Shown one piece after another: positions 21,755 through 35,300 of a stretch of 64,000 bases of DNA. How positions within the stretch are numbered: the first letter of the stretch is position 1; each line of letters opens with the position of its first letter. A program made the translations under genes and the position numbers. The notes beneath the pieces were generated by a model. The model worked only from the letters and a program-made list of their open reading frames with translations, had not been told where the DNA came from and did no database searches. Source of the DNA: Lonicera japonica (taxonomy: Eukaryota > Streptophyta > Magnoliopsida > Dipsacales > Caprifoliaceae); NCBI GenBank assembly GCA_021464415.1, contig CM038469.1:16842501-16906500 (forward strand). Reading direction: 5' to 3'.

Positions 21755-23521
21755 CTATTCTTTTAGCACTTGGTGGACTACTAATGCCGAATTTTTGTAT
21801 ACTTGTATTCTCCTTATACCCATTTGGAGTGCGATCTCTAATCCAATTATACATGCTTTATACTCGGCCATATTGTTGGTGCAGAAGAAGTTTAGACGAT
21901 ATGATACCGGAGAGTGAGTTTGGTCTGGAGAGACTAACAGGATGCCTATTCCGTTCCCGTTTCGGTTGGCGGCCCTGTCAAAGTATAATTTCCAGTCTTC
22001 ATCGATCTCAACATTCATGATAGTCTCATCTGGGAACTCGGCTTCTTCTAACGTGTCCCCCAATATTGGATTGTGGGCCAGGTAATCAGCTATGATCTTG
22101 CCTTTGACTGCCTTCTGGGTCATGTAGGTGATGTCAAATTCGGAGAGTAGGAATAACCATTTTGCCATACGATTTGACAGAGCTGGTTTCTCGACGAGGT
22201 ATTTCAGCGGATCTATTCGTGATGCCAGGATGACTGGGAAAACCAACATGTAGTGCCGTAATTTCTGTGTTACCCAAACAAGAGCGATGCATGATTTCTC
22301 CAATGGCGTGTAGTTTATCTCAAATGGGGACAATTTTTTGCTGATGTAGTAGATGGCCTGTTCTTTTCGGGTATCAATCACATGTTGGGCTAGCATGGCT
22401 CCTGCAGCCGAATCAATGACTGTTAGATATAGGATTAGTGGCAGTCCGGTCTGTGGTGGGGCTAATACTGGGGGATTGGAGAGGTAGTCTTTGATTCTAT
22501 CAAAAGCCTCATGGCACTGATCATCCCATTCTCCTAGTGAAGACTTCCTCAGGAGTTTGAAGATGGGTTCGCAAGTCTGAGTAAGTTGAGAGATGAACCT
22601 GCTGATGTACTGTAAATTACCCAAAAATTCCCGGACTTCTTTCTCGGTACGAGGCTCGGGCATATCTCGGATAGCTCGAACCTTGGCAGGGTCTACCTCA
22701 ATCCCTTTTTTACTGACGACATAGCCCAGGAGTTTTCCCTTGGTTACCCCGAATACACATTTATGCTGATTGAGTCTCAGCTGGTACTGGCGGAGTCGGT
22801 CAAAAAAGGCTCTTAAGGCTGGTACATGGCCTTCCCTCTCCTTTGACTTGATTATCATATCGCCCACATATACTTCTACTTCTTTATGGATCATGTCATG
22901 GAAAATAGCCGTAGCTGCCCTCTGATATATTGCCCCGGCATTCTTCAGCCCGAATGGCATAACGGTGTAGCAATATGTTCCTCATGGCGTGATAAATGCT
23001 ATTTTCTCTTGGTGATCCGCGTGCATCTTGATCTGATTATACCCGGCGAAACCGTCTACGAACGACTTCAAGGCATGGTTGGCGGTATTATTCACTATCA
23101 AATCAATGTTGGGTAATGGGAAATCGTCTTTTAGGCAAGCTTTATTGAGATCTCGGTAATCTATACACATGCGGACCTTCCCATTTGCCTTTGGAACGGG
23201 CACAATGTTGGCTAACCATGAAGGGTACTCGATCACCCGCAAGAACCCTACATTTATTTGTTTCATCACTTATTCTTTTACTTTCAGGGACCATTCTGGC
23301 GTAAGCTTTCTTAATTTCTGCTTGACGGGTCTAAACTCCGGCTTGGTGTATATCTCATGCATGACTATCTGGCTGTTCAAACCTGGCATATCGGCATAGG
23401 ACCATGCAAAGACATCCACGTACTCACTCAGAATTTGTGTGAATTCTTCTCTTTCTGTCTCACTTAGGTTTGCCCCAATACGAACTTCTTTTCTCTCCTC
23501 CTCTGTCCCAAGGTTAATCAC
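21755..23521 (-). pseudogene. Retrotransposon reverse transcriptase, RNase H and second RNase H
   Basis: Copies element RNA to DNA. Order: pre-RT segment (ILSEYVDVFAWSYADMPG), RT fingers/palm (VPVPKANGKVRMCIDYRDLN, FVDGFAGYNQIKM, VMPFGLKNAGAIYQR), catalytic box, connection, RNase H (LEKSCIALVWVTQKLRHY) and a second RNase H domain (DWKLYFDRAANRNGNGIG, NNMAEYKACIIGLEIAL) of the kind that marks the Tat clade. Damage: the catalytic YVDD reads YVGD (YVGDMIIKS), in-frame stops lie at 22982-22984 and 23270-23272, and the frame closes at about 21755. The YVGD change alone should abolish polymerase activity, so this copy is non-autonomous. Confidence 0.9.
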
Positions 23522-23560
23522 AAGAGTATCTCCCTCCTCGCTTTATATGTGCTATTCCTC

Positions 23561-25265
23561 CTATTCAGAGTGTTCATTTAATCTTTCTATTTCCATATAA
23601 GCAATTATAGAATCAAAACTAATAGGATACCGCAAAATAGAATCTTCTTCATTAATAACAGTGCTTACAGGTACAAGTTTGAAAAGTAAATTTAGGAGAG
23701 ACTCCTCTTTAGCCCTACCCTTACTTTTATCTCTTACCCTTACAATTTCACTCTTTCCCTCCTTTTTCTGATAATCTGGATCGGCGTGTATTAAGTGTAC
23801 AGGGTCGTCTTTTGACTCATCACTCTCTAGAGCCATGACGTCGAAGAGATCTTCGATCATTCCTTCCTCTTCATCTTCCTCGTCTTCAGTTTCTTCTCCT
23901 AGCCCGATCGTTAACTTGGTAGAGAAGCTGTGTATAACATTTTTCTTGAGATAAAGGTCCTCTTCATAGAAGATTTTCCATCCTAGAAGGTTATCTCCGT
24001 CGCTGTTTCTCCAAGGCTCCTGAAAGCCGCAAAAGGGGAAGTCCTCTCTTTCTTTGACAAAAAACCCATTAAGAGAGCTAAAACTCGGATACTGCTGCCC
24101 TTGACCCCTTTTTTCTTGGTTGTCTTCTTTGGTGTGTTGATACCCCAACCCTTCTCTTTTGGGCCTCGTTACTGGTTCTAAGGCCTGAAGTAATCCTGGC
24201 TGCCCCATTTCCAGACTAGCTCCGGGTAAGTATTTTATCATTCTCAGCATATTTGTGATCTTAATGCTGAGACCGGGGATATTATCAGGGGGAAGGTACT
24301 TGATTCTCTGGGTAGTGAGAGCTTGCACTTGAGGTTCGTAAGAAAAGCCTCCTAGCTGTATGCTTTGACTCCCGATGCCTAAGACATGTAATTCTAGATC
24401 AGCCAGGGTCCTTCTCAGGATCTCCTTGGATGGTGATTATTTTTTTTTCGAATGGTATCTTGATCTTCTGGTGTAAGGAGGAGGGGAGTGCTCCTATATC
24501 GTGTAGCCATGCTCTTCCCAACAGGAGGTTGAAACTGGAGGGGATGTCTATGATTTGAAAGTCGACTGAGAAGTTTTCGGGACCGACCATGAGATCGAGC
24601 TTTAGAGAACCCAGAACGGCCCTCCTAGTGTTGTCATAGGCCCTGACGGTTACAGCTGATGGAGAAAGCTCTGAATCTAAGATAACCAGACATCTGGCGG
24701 TCTTCAAAGGGCATACATTTATGGTTGACCCATTGTCAATGAGGACTTGTGGCAGAATTTTTTTTCGAGTACGGACAGTAATATGGAAGGCCAGATTGTG
24801 TTTCTTTCCCAGTGGAGATAAGTCTTCATCTGAAAATGACAGACTTCTTTGGACTGTAAGTGACCCAATCATGTTTGGCAGTTGTTCTGGCGTGGAATCT
24901 GGTGATATGACGGCCTCATCTAGAAGTTTGATGAAGGCGGTCCTGTGAGGTTTGAAGGCAACCAGGAGACCCCAAATGGTGATGTGTGCCTGGGTTTTCT
25001 TCAACTGTTCCAATACTCGATCCTCTCCTATTTTCTTAGGAAGAGGTGTTTTCTCGGCATCCATTGGTGGTGGCTGATATACCCTTCCTGAACGGGTAAT
25101 TTGCTGTATCCAAAGGGATGCTGGGTCTGATCCCTCTGAGGCTTTCGATGATTCTGGTTCCGCCGACCAATTGAAAGTTTTTGGGGAGGTTTCTGTCACA
25201 CAGATTGTCTCCTTGGGAAGGTCTCGGGGCTTCCATGGTTGTTTTTTCTTATCCTGGGTCATCAT
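23561..25265 (-). pseudogene. Retrotransposon protease and flanking G-patch-like region
   Basis: The upstream frame (24399-25265) holds the aspartic protease: active-site loop LPQVLIDNGSTINVCP, flap-like AVTVRAYDNTRRAVLG, and FNLLLGRAWLHDIGALPSSL, the signature seen in Tat/Ogre elements (DNGS in place of DTGS). The next frame (23561-24328) has MLRMIKYLPGASLEMGQPG...REGLGYQ, a diverged G-patch-like stretch, and an acidic run EETEDEEDEEEG near its middle. The two frames are separated by a stop and a frame change. The linker after protease is poorly conserved in this clade, so its function is unknown. Confidence 0.8.
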
Positions 25266-25315
25266 ATTCCAAATTTTTCGGGATTGGTTTTGATTGTAAG
25301 TGGTTGTGAGATCTC

Positions 25316-27243
25316 CTAATTGACTTTTCCTAACCCCTGCCCGGGTAGGAAGTTTATCTTAGCCATCCATTGGTCAATTATCAGATTGAGGCCTGGTGCA
25401 ACTTGAGTCCTTTCTGGCGGCACAACGGGTAACTTGTAGGCTGGGTCATCTCGAATGAGTCCCACGGGATCAAAGCCTTCTTCATCAGTGGTCAAGGCGT
25501 TAATTCCCGCAGGTGGAGCATGGTTGGGAAGGGGATTGTTAGTAACATTGAGCCCGTCGGGTGCGGGAATGGTACCAGCTTCGATTAAGTCTTGTATACG
25601 ATGGCGGAGTGCCAAACAGCGTTTCGTGTCATGGCCCGCGGCCTGATGGTATGCACAATTCTCATTCATTCTCCAGGTGCTGGGAATAGGGTTTGATGGA
25701 GGGGGGCGTGGGTTGAGTGGAGTGATTAGTCCGGCCTTTCGGAGTAGTTCCAGGCTTTTAACCAGGGTAGTGGGAAAGGTGCAGAAGTTCCTCATTTTCT
25801 TAACCTCGGTGCTCGAAGAGTCTCCTTGTGCGGGCCAACTCATCGGAGGTGCTTGTTGTGGCTGTTAAAATGGGTTTTGTTGATATGGGTATGAGCTTAG
25901 TTGGTTCACGGTTGAAGTGGCCGTCTTTCTCCCGGTGTACGAGGCTTTCTTGGTATCGATCTCTGCTTTCTTGGCCAACTCTTCTTCTACTTGTGACCCC
26001 ATGCTTAACATGGCTATGAAGTGTGGGAATACATGCTTTCCCATGCAACTCAATATAGCTGGAGTGAAATTTTTCTGTATGATCTCCAACTGCTCTTTTT
26101 CATCGAGCCGTTTAGACATTTGGGAGGCCATCTCTCTCCAGCATGTGACTAAATCGCTGAAGCTTTCCTTCTCGCCTTGGTTGGCCATTTCCAGGTGTTT
26201 GCGGGTAATTTCCAAATCTTCGTTGGACCTGTATTTATTCATGAACTCCTTGACAATATCTTCCCAAGTCTTTGTGTGGTGCCTTTCCAGATCAAAAAAC
26301 CATCTCAGGGCGGCCCCCATGAGAGTCATGTGAAAGGCCTGAGCTAATTCTGGTTCTCCACAACCAGACACTTGCATAGATTTGATGTAGGATTGAAGAT
26401 GGGTTTTAGAGGTGTGGTTCTTGTGAATTTGGTGATGGAAGGGAGCTTAAATCCCTGGGGCAATCTTGCTTCTGGGTAGAGGGAGAAAGCATTTATATCT
26501 ATAATCTCGTCTGCTCCTTTTATTAGAGAAATCCCCATTTGCAGAATCTTCATCTGCTCCTTCAGTTTCTTCATTTCTTCACTTTCTCTTCATGCTTCGT
26601 CGGGCTGTTCTCGAGCTATAACCGATTCTGCATACACTGCCCGGAGCCAGTTGATGTCTGGGTATTCATTAGGAGGGGCTACTGGGGCCGGGGGTGGAAT
26701 AGGCCTTGTGGGAACTTGTAGCCATGGTTGGTACTGAGGCTCAAAACCTTGTTGGGGTTGGGGCCAGACGGTGGGTGGCTCTTGTTGTTAATAAGTAAGG
26801 CCTGAATCTGGGGCCCACTAATTCTGATTGTTGGGGTCAGTTTGAACGGGACCAGCTATGACGGGGCCCGTTTACGGCGGATTGGTTCCTTAGACTGGGG
26901 GAAGTACTTGTGATGACTGCCCTTGATTCTGATCTCGATTCGGTGGTAGCCGTTCAAACCCCGGTGGTGCAGTTCGTTCGGCTGATAACTCTTCTACTCG
27001 GACTCGGATACTCTGTTGCTCGGTTGTGAGGCTTGCTAGATTCTTGCTGACGGTCATAAGTAGATGATGCATCTCGGCTAAGGTTGGCTGGACTGCTGAT
27101 GCCTCGGCTAGGCTCTGATCCATTTCTTGATTCTCGCGTTCGTCGGTCATTACGAATGTGCTTGGTCTCACTAAACTTCCGGTATGATCTCGACCGGCCC
27201 AACCTTCCAGACTGTCGTTTTTTACTGCTGTAGATGAAACCAC
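25316..27243 (-). pseudogene. Retrotransposon gag, interrupted
   Basis: Capsid-forming structural protein. The likely start is the ATG at 27243 (MVSSTAVKNDSLEGWAG). A helical N-terminal region (LAEMHHLLMTVSKNLASLTT) is followed by a Pro/Gln-rich linker and the retrotransposon gag domain at 25865-26574 (FHMTLMGAALRWFFDLERH, WEDIVKEFMNKYR, GEKESFSDLVTCWREMA). The C-terminal part (25316-25843) holds CAYHQAAGHDTKRCLALRH, a zinc-knuckle-like Cys/His stretch, and ends with a G-patch-like INFLPGQGLGK. The reading frame shifts several times and has stops, so the protein is not made intact. It sits directly downstream of the 5' leader, as expected. Confidence 0.85.
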
Positions 27244-27880
27244 GTGGCGAAGATGAAGGAAGATTATAATGCGACTCGATTTTTGCCAAAAGAACCACTA
27301 AAAAGTGCCGAGAAAAGACTCGGATTTTAAAAAGGTGTTGTAAAGTAAGCCGTAAGTTGGTACATCCCCTACGGCTGTTTAACACGTGTTTTAGCTGACT
27401 CAATCTTACATGCAGCGCAGGTGTACGAACGGTTAAGGCTTCAGGCTCTCTCCTTTTTGGCAAGACCTTGCGATATACCCCAAGGGCGGGTACGTGCAAA
27501 AATCTTTTGATATACTTCCCGAGTACGTGAGTGTTCTCGTCACTCGATATACCTCGGGGGAGTACTTGGCCAAGGAGAGTGGAAGTAAATGCTTTCGGTT
27601 TATGTTGGCCCAAGCAAGCCAACTCCCTACTCACTTATAATACGTCCGGGTTTGGGGTAATTTCACACTCGTAGAACCAATGCGTGATTTGTAAAAGTGC
27701 GTGCAAAGTTCGAAAAGTTGGGTTTACAAAATATCATTATCTTTATTACGTATTTTTGAAAACTTCTATGTTTTAGAAAAAAGTTTCTTCTTAATCAATT
27801 AACATAAGTAGGGAAAGCAGTAAAAGCCAATATTCAACAAATAAACAAAAGTCCACATATAAGAGTCTAGTTTTCTAATG
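27244..27880 (-). other. 5' leader of the retrotransposon
   Basis: Untranslated region between PBS and gag in element orientation. It contains open frames without similarity to an Ogre ORF1 that I can recognise; I see no supported gene in it. Confidence 0.5.
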
Positions 27881-27898
27881 TCCCCAGCAGAGTCGCCA
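27881..27898 (-). other. Primer-binding site
   Basis: TGGCGACTCTGCTGGGGA on the minus strand, one base after the 5' LTR. It matches the complement of the 3' end of plant tRNA-Arg(ACG) (from memory) at about 16 of 18 positions; this primer type is known for Ogre-like elements. Confidence 0.75.
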
Positions 27899-27899
27899 C

Positions 27900-29400
27900 T
27901 GTGAGAATCCGTAAATGTGACCCCCGGGTCTCGTTCCCGTTCTTTGGGCGTCTGAAACGTCGGAAAGGATTCCGTCGTTCTATTTGCGTCTATCGGTTTG
28001 ATAATTTATATCGGGTGTCCTTATATCCTATTTCTAGATATAAGGGGGTTCGTTCAGAGTCGCCAGTACATTTTACGAGAAAACGGACAAAATAGTTGTG
28101 TAAGAAGACTACAGATAAGCCTTTCCTTACACGTTTATCTACGAAACCAGGGTTCTATAAGGTTCGAAAACTATGTTATAGATTGGGAAGGTGTTAAGCA
28201 CCCGTTCCGCCCTTTCGGTCTCTAGTGGTCTTATATGTTTATTTTATATTGAAGAACCTGGATGCTTTTATTGACAGTCTACTACTTTTCAAGTGAAAAC
28301 CCTAATTTCTGGGAAAACGGGGAAAGGGATAAAAACCTTTATGTTCCGAGATCTGATGTTTTATTTTTGAAAGATGCAAATACAAGTGACAAAAGTTGTT
28401 TTATTTCATAGAGAGTTTCCCATTTTATTTCTCAGATAATGACAGTTTTTCTCGAGTTTTGACTTCTTTTGGAAAAGTTTGGATCTTGTATCGGGACAAT
28501 TTTAATATGGAATTAGAACTCTTGAGGGGAGTTCTACCAGACATATCACAGTTTATAAAAGAGATAGGATATACCGGGTTTTTAATTCCTAAGTAGGTTT
28601 TACTGGTCCGGGTTTTGAAAACAGAAATTTATCCGGATGATAATGTACTTACTTTTCTGGTTTTGCAAATGATTTTATCAGGGTCTTTTGTTTTGAAAAC
28701 AGTAGACTATTTGTAACTTGGCAATAAGTTCATTCAAATAAAACGGGGACAAAACAACAGAAGAAAAACAAGTACACATATATTTAATGTTAAATACTAG
28801 AAGAGACTTTCTTTATTTTCCTGACGAGAATAGTAATAAGAAAGAAAATATAATACGGCAGAGAGATCTCCGGCAATAATAATCTTTTCTTTCTTCAGAT
28901 ATTTCCGAGAATTCGATTCCAGAGACATGACATGTCGAGTGTCGAGAATAGATTCGATGATTCTTCAAAAATAAGACGATAATTGAGAATGCTTGATGAA
29001 AGACTAGAAAATCAGATATAAGCCAATAATTCTTCAATCCCAAGTTGCTGTCCTGAACCCTTGGAGAGGGATTGTCCGCAACATTTCCTCAAAAGGGGCA
29101 TGTGTCGCGCGACAATGTGTACCATGTCGCGCGACAAACGGCTGAAGTGATGTTTCTGACAAACTGATGTGTCAGAGAGTGGATGGTCTAGTGTCAGGGG
29201 GGATTGTCACGTGACACAATGGAGTATGTCGCGCGACATACTACTTTGTCGTGCGACATTTCTCTTTAAAAACAGGTTTGTTTGGCCAACAGAACCTTTT
29301 GGGGCAGTTTTGGGTGCTTGAGTGGGTCCCGAACTCTAAAAACAGTACTTCTCGAAGGTCGTTAGGGTTCTTGCGGGGGTCACGGATCGGGGTGTCTACA
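27900..29400 (-). repeat. 5' LTR of the 18-kb retrotransposon, TATA box deleted
   Basis: Starts TGTAGACACC in element orientation. Against the other LTR it lacks about 24 bp near 29061-29070, including the CTATAAATA box and neighbouring bases, and the adjoining palindrome is degraded. The other five palindromes remain (29103-29258). Confidence 0.9.
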
Positions 29401-29405
29401 CATTA

Positions 29406-32400
29406 ATATACATTTTCATGGATTTGCTAATTTCTTCCCCAAACATCTTCATTACCAATCTCTGGTAAGTTACCCTCAGCATTCTTCAATGCAAACAGCA
29501 TCACCTTATAACAGTAGAGACCCATAGTGGTAATGAAGGCTATGCATTCTTGGTCAAGACCAAAAAGTGGGAATTGGTGATACATATAGTATGCATTTAG
29601 GAAATTCATACGCTTATGGCTGGTTGCTATATCTACCAGCTAATTTATTCTTGCCAAAAGAAAGTAGTCCTTCGGGTAAGCTTTATAGAGGTTGGGGAAG
29701 TCCACGCAAACCCTTAATTAATATTTTATCATATTTTCCTTTTGACCACTATTCCACTCAGGGAATTCGGTTTCTCAAATTACCCCAGCCTTAAGTAGTT
29801 TCTAGAGCTCTTCTTCTATTGATTTGGCTTTTTATGTGGTTGATTGGCATAGTTTCTGCTAAATTAGAAGGTAGTTCAGGTTTATATAAAGTTTATGGCA
29901 CATTACCTTGGCAGTGATGCCGAGCATATCGTATGGCTGCCAGGCGAAAACATTGTTATTCTCTCTTAGAAATCGAATCGTTTTCTCTTTTTCTTCAGCT
30001 TTCAATGAGCTGCCGACTAGAAAAAAACTTCCTTTTATCTTCCAAACCTTGTACAGTAAGGACTTAGATCGGTCTTTAAAAACCTATTTTACTGGCCATT
30101 CCCTGGCCCCAACATCTATGGGATGCCTATTCTATGATGGCTATTGCTTTCTTTCGTCCTTAACCGTTGAGGTTTCGGGTCGAACCTTCATTTTCTTTAC
30201 ATTCTCTTGAACCAACTTGGGATGCTCCACAATTACCATATCGTGCTTGATTGGGGTGTCATCAATTGCTCGATTAAAGAGCCTTGAATGATAGATTGAA
30301 ATAGTACTTAGCGTCATCTTGCTTACCTAAATAACTACCACTCCTATGAAAGAAAGGAATCTGAGCTTCTGATGGAAAGGAAATGCATATGCCTTTATCT
30401 CTCCTAGCCAATAAATACCTAATATTACATTGTATGGAGAGTTTATAATCATGACAAAATATTATATGTTCTTGGACACAAATTATATTCAGATAGGCAC
30501 TTCAACAATGGTTATTGGCCAAACTACTTCCCCACTGAAACTATAGACTGGCCTGTCCACTAATCGAACTGCCTTCATAATTCGTTCCCACTTACTTCAA
30601 ATTCTAATGTTCAAAGTAAATGTGGCTCTAGTTGACTATACATATTATGATACAGATCTTCGAAAAACTTCCCGGGTCAATTAAAATTTTCTTAACATCA
30701 AAATTGTTAATGTTTACCATCAACACCATTATGGGGAATATCAATCCTATTAAGATCTTCCTCATTGAAACTAGGTTCATAGACAAGTCTTCTTTCCCTA
30801 TCCTTTTTAGGAGCTCCTATAGAAATTACTTCAAATGGAAAAGACTGTTAAAGAAATTGAGCTCTATGATACCTGACTTTGAGAGTACTCTTGATGGCCA
30901 TAGTTTTGTTGATTATGCCGTGGATAACATCTATCACTCTAGGAACTATCCTCTTAGGTTGTATTGTGGCTTGATCATCATCTTCATCTCAGGTAACTGC
31001 CTTCTCGGTCGGCTTAACGTACTTAGATAAGTGGCCCTGCTCCACTAGCCTCTCCAAAAATTGTTTCAATGTCTTATAATTTTCGGTTATATATGTGACT
31101 GTGATCCTTGTGGTATGAGCACATAAGCTTAAGATATCTGGAATTGGGGTTTCCTCCTATCTGCTTTGGCCATTTAAAGAAGGGTTGGTTCTGAATGTCG
31201 AACATGATTTTATGGATTGGTCGGTTGAAAATGGTGTTCACACCTTTGTAAGCATCAGATCCTATTTTGTTGTTCCCATTATTGATACCCGTTCTCTCAT
31301 CCCTTCTATCTTTTTTAGAGGACCCTTTCTACTTCCGATCTTGCCCCCAATCTCTCTTGTAGTAGGTTAGGTTAGCTGTTGCATCATCATCGTCCACCCT
31401 GGCATACTCATCAAACATGGATAGAAATCATTGAAGTTTCTATAAGGCTTTCTTGCAGGTCATTGTAGATACCATCCCTGTCCTAGGGTGACTCTCTCTC
31501 AAACGTGCAGATGGCAAACTTGATATCACAAATATCAGTTTCTTAATACTTTCATATTAATCCGACCTAATCCATACGCTCCCATTTTTAATAAGATTCC
31601 GGCTAGAAGCTCCCAGTACCTAGAGGAGTGTTATTTCAAAGTCTCATTTTTCTCCATTTTTAAATGGGTGAGGGCGTTAGGCCCTTTGATCAACCGACTG
31701 TTGGTGATGAACTGAGATGTAAATTGCTTGGCCACCTATCTAAAATTATCGATCGGACCCTTGGGCAACTTGGTAAACCATCTCAAGGCCAAGTCCCCTA
31801 AACTAGTTGCGGCACATAACTGCATTATCCGAAATCCAATACCATAACTTGCTTGTAATAACAAATATGATCAGCTGGATCAATTCGGCCATTATAGCAT
31901 TAAACTTCTTTGGCAGAAGGGCATCTGTTATCCTTTGAGTGAAGGGAGACCCATGCTACTCCCTTAAAGCCATTTTTCGTAACCCTGTAGTCGTGTTAGT
32001 CTCAGGATTTTTCTTATCGGCCAGCATTGAGTATATGAACTTTTTTAAATCTTTTTTGCCCAATTATTTGTTCCGTTTCCAGCTGGTGTGGTGGCAACCT
32101 GCCCTCTAAGCTGATCCAAGACACTTCCATACAACCAAGATGGATAAATGTAACATGGGGACCAACGAGCCTGGTAACATATTTTCCCTTATCCGGGCAA
32201 GTACGTTTGCTCGTTGTTGTGTGCCTTTTCTCCCCGGTGGAGGAAACATGATAGTCGACCTCGTGTTCGCTCCTCGGTAAACTAAGCCCATATTGTTCCT
32301 TAAGCAATTGGAGGAGGGCATCCCTCTCCATCTTAACCTTGGATAATTCATTTTGGGAATCTAATTCATTAATATTTTGGCCAGAGTAATTAGCATTATA

Positions 32401-32905
32401 TAGTTCATTGTCTACTTCTATAATTATTATTCCTTAGGCTTTTATCAGAAGAACCATAGGGGGTGCTCCCTAACAGTCAAGGACTTCGATCTTAGAGGCT
32501 TTAGGGCTTGGTGGGCGTGGTTCATCAATCTGCTAGCTCTTGGTATGAATCATGGGTCTGATTTCGGGCTAACAAAGTGGATAAATAAAGGAAAATGAAA
32601 TGTAGAGTGAGAAAGTAAATATGGTTATCAGAAAATAGAGCAATGGTGGCGCTTTGCTGCCATTTTCCATAGACAATGCCAATTGTAGGTGTTAAAAAGT
32701 TGGCAAACCCAAAATAGAAACTATACTTAGCCAAAATAACAATTCTACCACCATTGAAGTAACACAAATAAAGTTTATCTACCATAAAACCACCACATGG
32801 CTAGAAGTTGCTTTACAAGTAGGTTTCCCTGGTTGGTTTGGCTATCAATCTAGCAGTACATACTCTTTTGTGTGTGTCTTCTATTTGTTCAAAGCAGAGG
32901 GCAGA
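29406..32905 (-). pseudogene. Decayed Ty3/gypsy element, 5' half, right-arm copy
   Basis: Mirror of the left-arm copy: RT fragment (about 29427-29609, NFLNAYYMYHQFPLFGLDQE), protease-like region near 30500-30750, gag-like region to about 32351 (MERDALLQLLKEQYGLSLPRS), and the degraded primer-binding context near 32680. By eye about 3% divergent from 7505-10930 over a 240-bp sample. The LTR part continues beyond the later solo-LTR insertion at 36997-37479. It is interrupted near RT by the 18-kb element (TSD CATTA). Confidence 0.8.
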
Positions 32906-34294
32906 TGTGATGCCCCGAATCTCGTTCTGAGATTTTCACCTTCGAGACCCGGTTAATCACGGTGTTGTACACGACGGGTGTGAGCAAAAAAAGAAACTTA
33001 AGTAAAATCCATTTAGAAAAATTTCGGCATGAGAAGTTTGTGAAATGTGATATCCGCCCTGTAAATAAAAATAAAAAGAACAACCTCTGTTCAATCATTT
33101 CACAATCAACCATTAAATAAAAGTAATCCTCATCTAATACACTTTAACAAAGTCCGTTTAAGTATACGATTATACAACAATCTCAAATCCTTTTAAACAA
33201 ATATAAGTATCTTAAAATGTAATATAAAGGCCTCAATGGCATTGTCCTTAAATTAAGGATTACAAAGTTGTTAAAGGTCATCAGAGTTTCTACGGACGCA
33301 CAGCGCGTGCCACCCTCGAGTATGGACCTGCAAAACTATTGAGAAGGAAGGAATGAGCCAAATTCGGGCTTAGTGGAAATTATGAGGGTTTATAACGAAA
33401 ATAAGGTTTTCATTTGAAAACATATATATCATATATATATATGCTGCTTCAACAATACAACTTTTTTGAAAACCTCACTATGCAATTCACCATGCATGTG
33501 CGTGCCAAAACCCACTAATTGTCCTATCTCAGGTATCAAAACTGTTCCCTAACTCTCATCATATAGCATTTTACTCTTTCTAGCTTTCTCGGGTTCATAT
33601 GCTATAAGAATCATTATATTCTTGGCTATTCAACTGCGTGTGAAAGGTATACACCTCTTATGCCAAGTATTTATAGTTATCACTTTGTTAACAGTACATT
33701 ATGAATTACATACTTGATCGACTACTAAGCATTACTACCAGACTGTCTAGCTTAAGCGTTACATTAAGATATTCCTCCCGTCTAGCCATTCATATACTAT
33801 GTTGGCCACTTAGGTTATTAATAATTTAACGTTCAATATAACTGGTAAACTAATCTCATATCTACATTCTTTCCACGTATCCGCATCGATACACATATAT
33901 ATTTATATACACATATTCATTCTTATATTATCCATAATATACTGGAGGTATATATATATATATATATATAGAACAATATAAAATACAACACAATAGTATA
34001 TATATCAAAACACCGCCACATCCGACATTGTGGCGTCTTAGTATCATTCGAGACAATGTCTCTCAAATGCCCTCACGGCCTCGACCATCACAATAATAAG
34101 AATAATCGAAGCCGTCCAAGCATCACCAGGTCTACATTTCGTGGCCTTTCACCCACGCTGCAGCAAGGCCTCTCGTTCGTTTTCGTGCACGGTTTCGGGT
34201 CTTTCACCCAGGAGCACTTTGTCTCAACTTAAGGTCTCAATCGTTAGAAACTAACCCGGGACCTCATATGGACTATGTCATCTCATCATTACAT

Positions 34295-34327
<33 letters not shown>

Positions 34328-35300
34328 GTAATAGATCAATACACAATCATCACAGTCATTAATTTCTTATAATGAATGCATATGTATATATATATATATA
34401 TCAATCCCGTACATATATGTACATATAACATCATAATACACATGTGGCCATTCACATCAATACCATTATATACTTATCATAATCATCCTCATCTTAGGCA
34501 CTTGGGCCATTGCCATATACATCATCTCACATAATATATATATATATATATATAATATCACACACATATGTATGTAGAAGATTAGTACACGGCTATTCAT
34601 AATACTATCAAATGTCCTATCTTCCCGTTTTCTAATATTTGGGACCAGTATCATATATAATCTACTCGAGTATTTATGTCACATACATTAGTTCAAGGGT
34701 TACATTTATACCCTCGTCTAATCAATATAGTAGCAATGCAATAGACTTATATAATTTATCCCCATGGAATTCTAGGCGTCACCAACGTATACTTATGATA
34801 TATTTATGCTGCATTAGATACTGACCTTCATTAATTAACTTAAGATGTGGTCATGTAGGTAACTAAACTTAATGTTAATGCATACGTGTTCACTTTAGTG
34901 AGATTCAATATAAAGCTCGAAGCTAATGTCCTATCCAAACATTTCATGGCATAAATGTGTATATCCAGGTTTCATAACCTATAACCCGCCATTTATTGAG
35001 CAAAAGCCTCCGAAACCTCTAACGTCTCCACTTGCCTAATCAAAACTCTTAGCCTCCATGTAAGCTTGTTAGGCAACTTAACATATATATACCGAAACAT
35101 GTAAATAATTGATAGACAAAGTTATTGGAGTATTTATATGTCATAATACATTATTAATAACCCAAAATGATTTACTTTTCACTTACGACCCCAAACTACT
35201 CGCCATTTAGTTTATATATAGCTATAGCTTGCGTATGTTGTCTAAATACAAGTAACGAGCTCAACACATGATGAGGGTGGGTAATACATGATATATGAGT

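Larger units (their letters stand above)
11240..29400 (-). mobile_element. Tat/Ogre-like Ty3/gypsy retrotransposon, 18.2 kb, with antisense genes
   Basis: Two LTRs (11240-12771 and 27900-29400) are flanked by the exact 5-bp duplication CATTA (11235-11239 and 29401-29405). In element orientation (minus strand) the order is 5' LTR, PBS, gag, protease, RT, RNase H, second (archaeal-type) RNase H, integrase, two antisense genes, tandem-repeat 3' UTR, 3' LTR. The second RNase H, a PBS resembling the tRNA-Arg complement and the large size fit the Tat/Ogre/Retand clade. The coding region has several stops and frameshifts. The LTRs differ by about 7% over their first 230 bp by eye, so it is not a recent insertion. 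It lies 165 bp from the palindrome centre. Confidence 0.92.

Noticed and set aside
26954..27634. A separate ORF1 upstream of gag, as in Ogre elements
   Set aside because: The 226-codon frame overlaps the gag start in another frame, and I recognise no Ogre ORF1 features.
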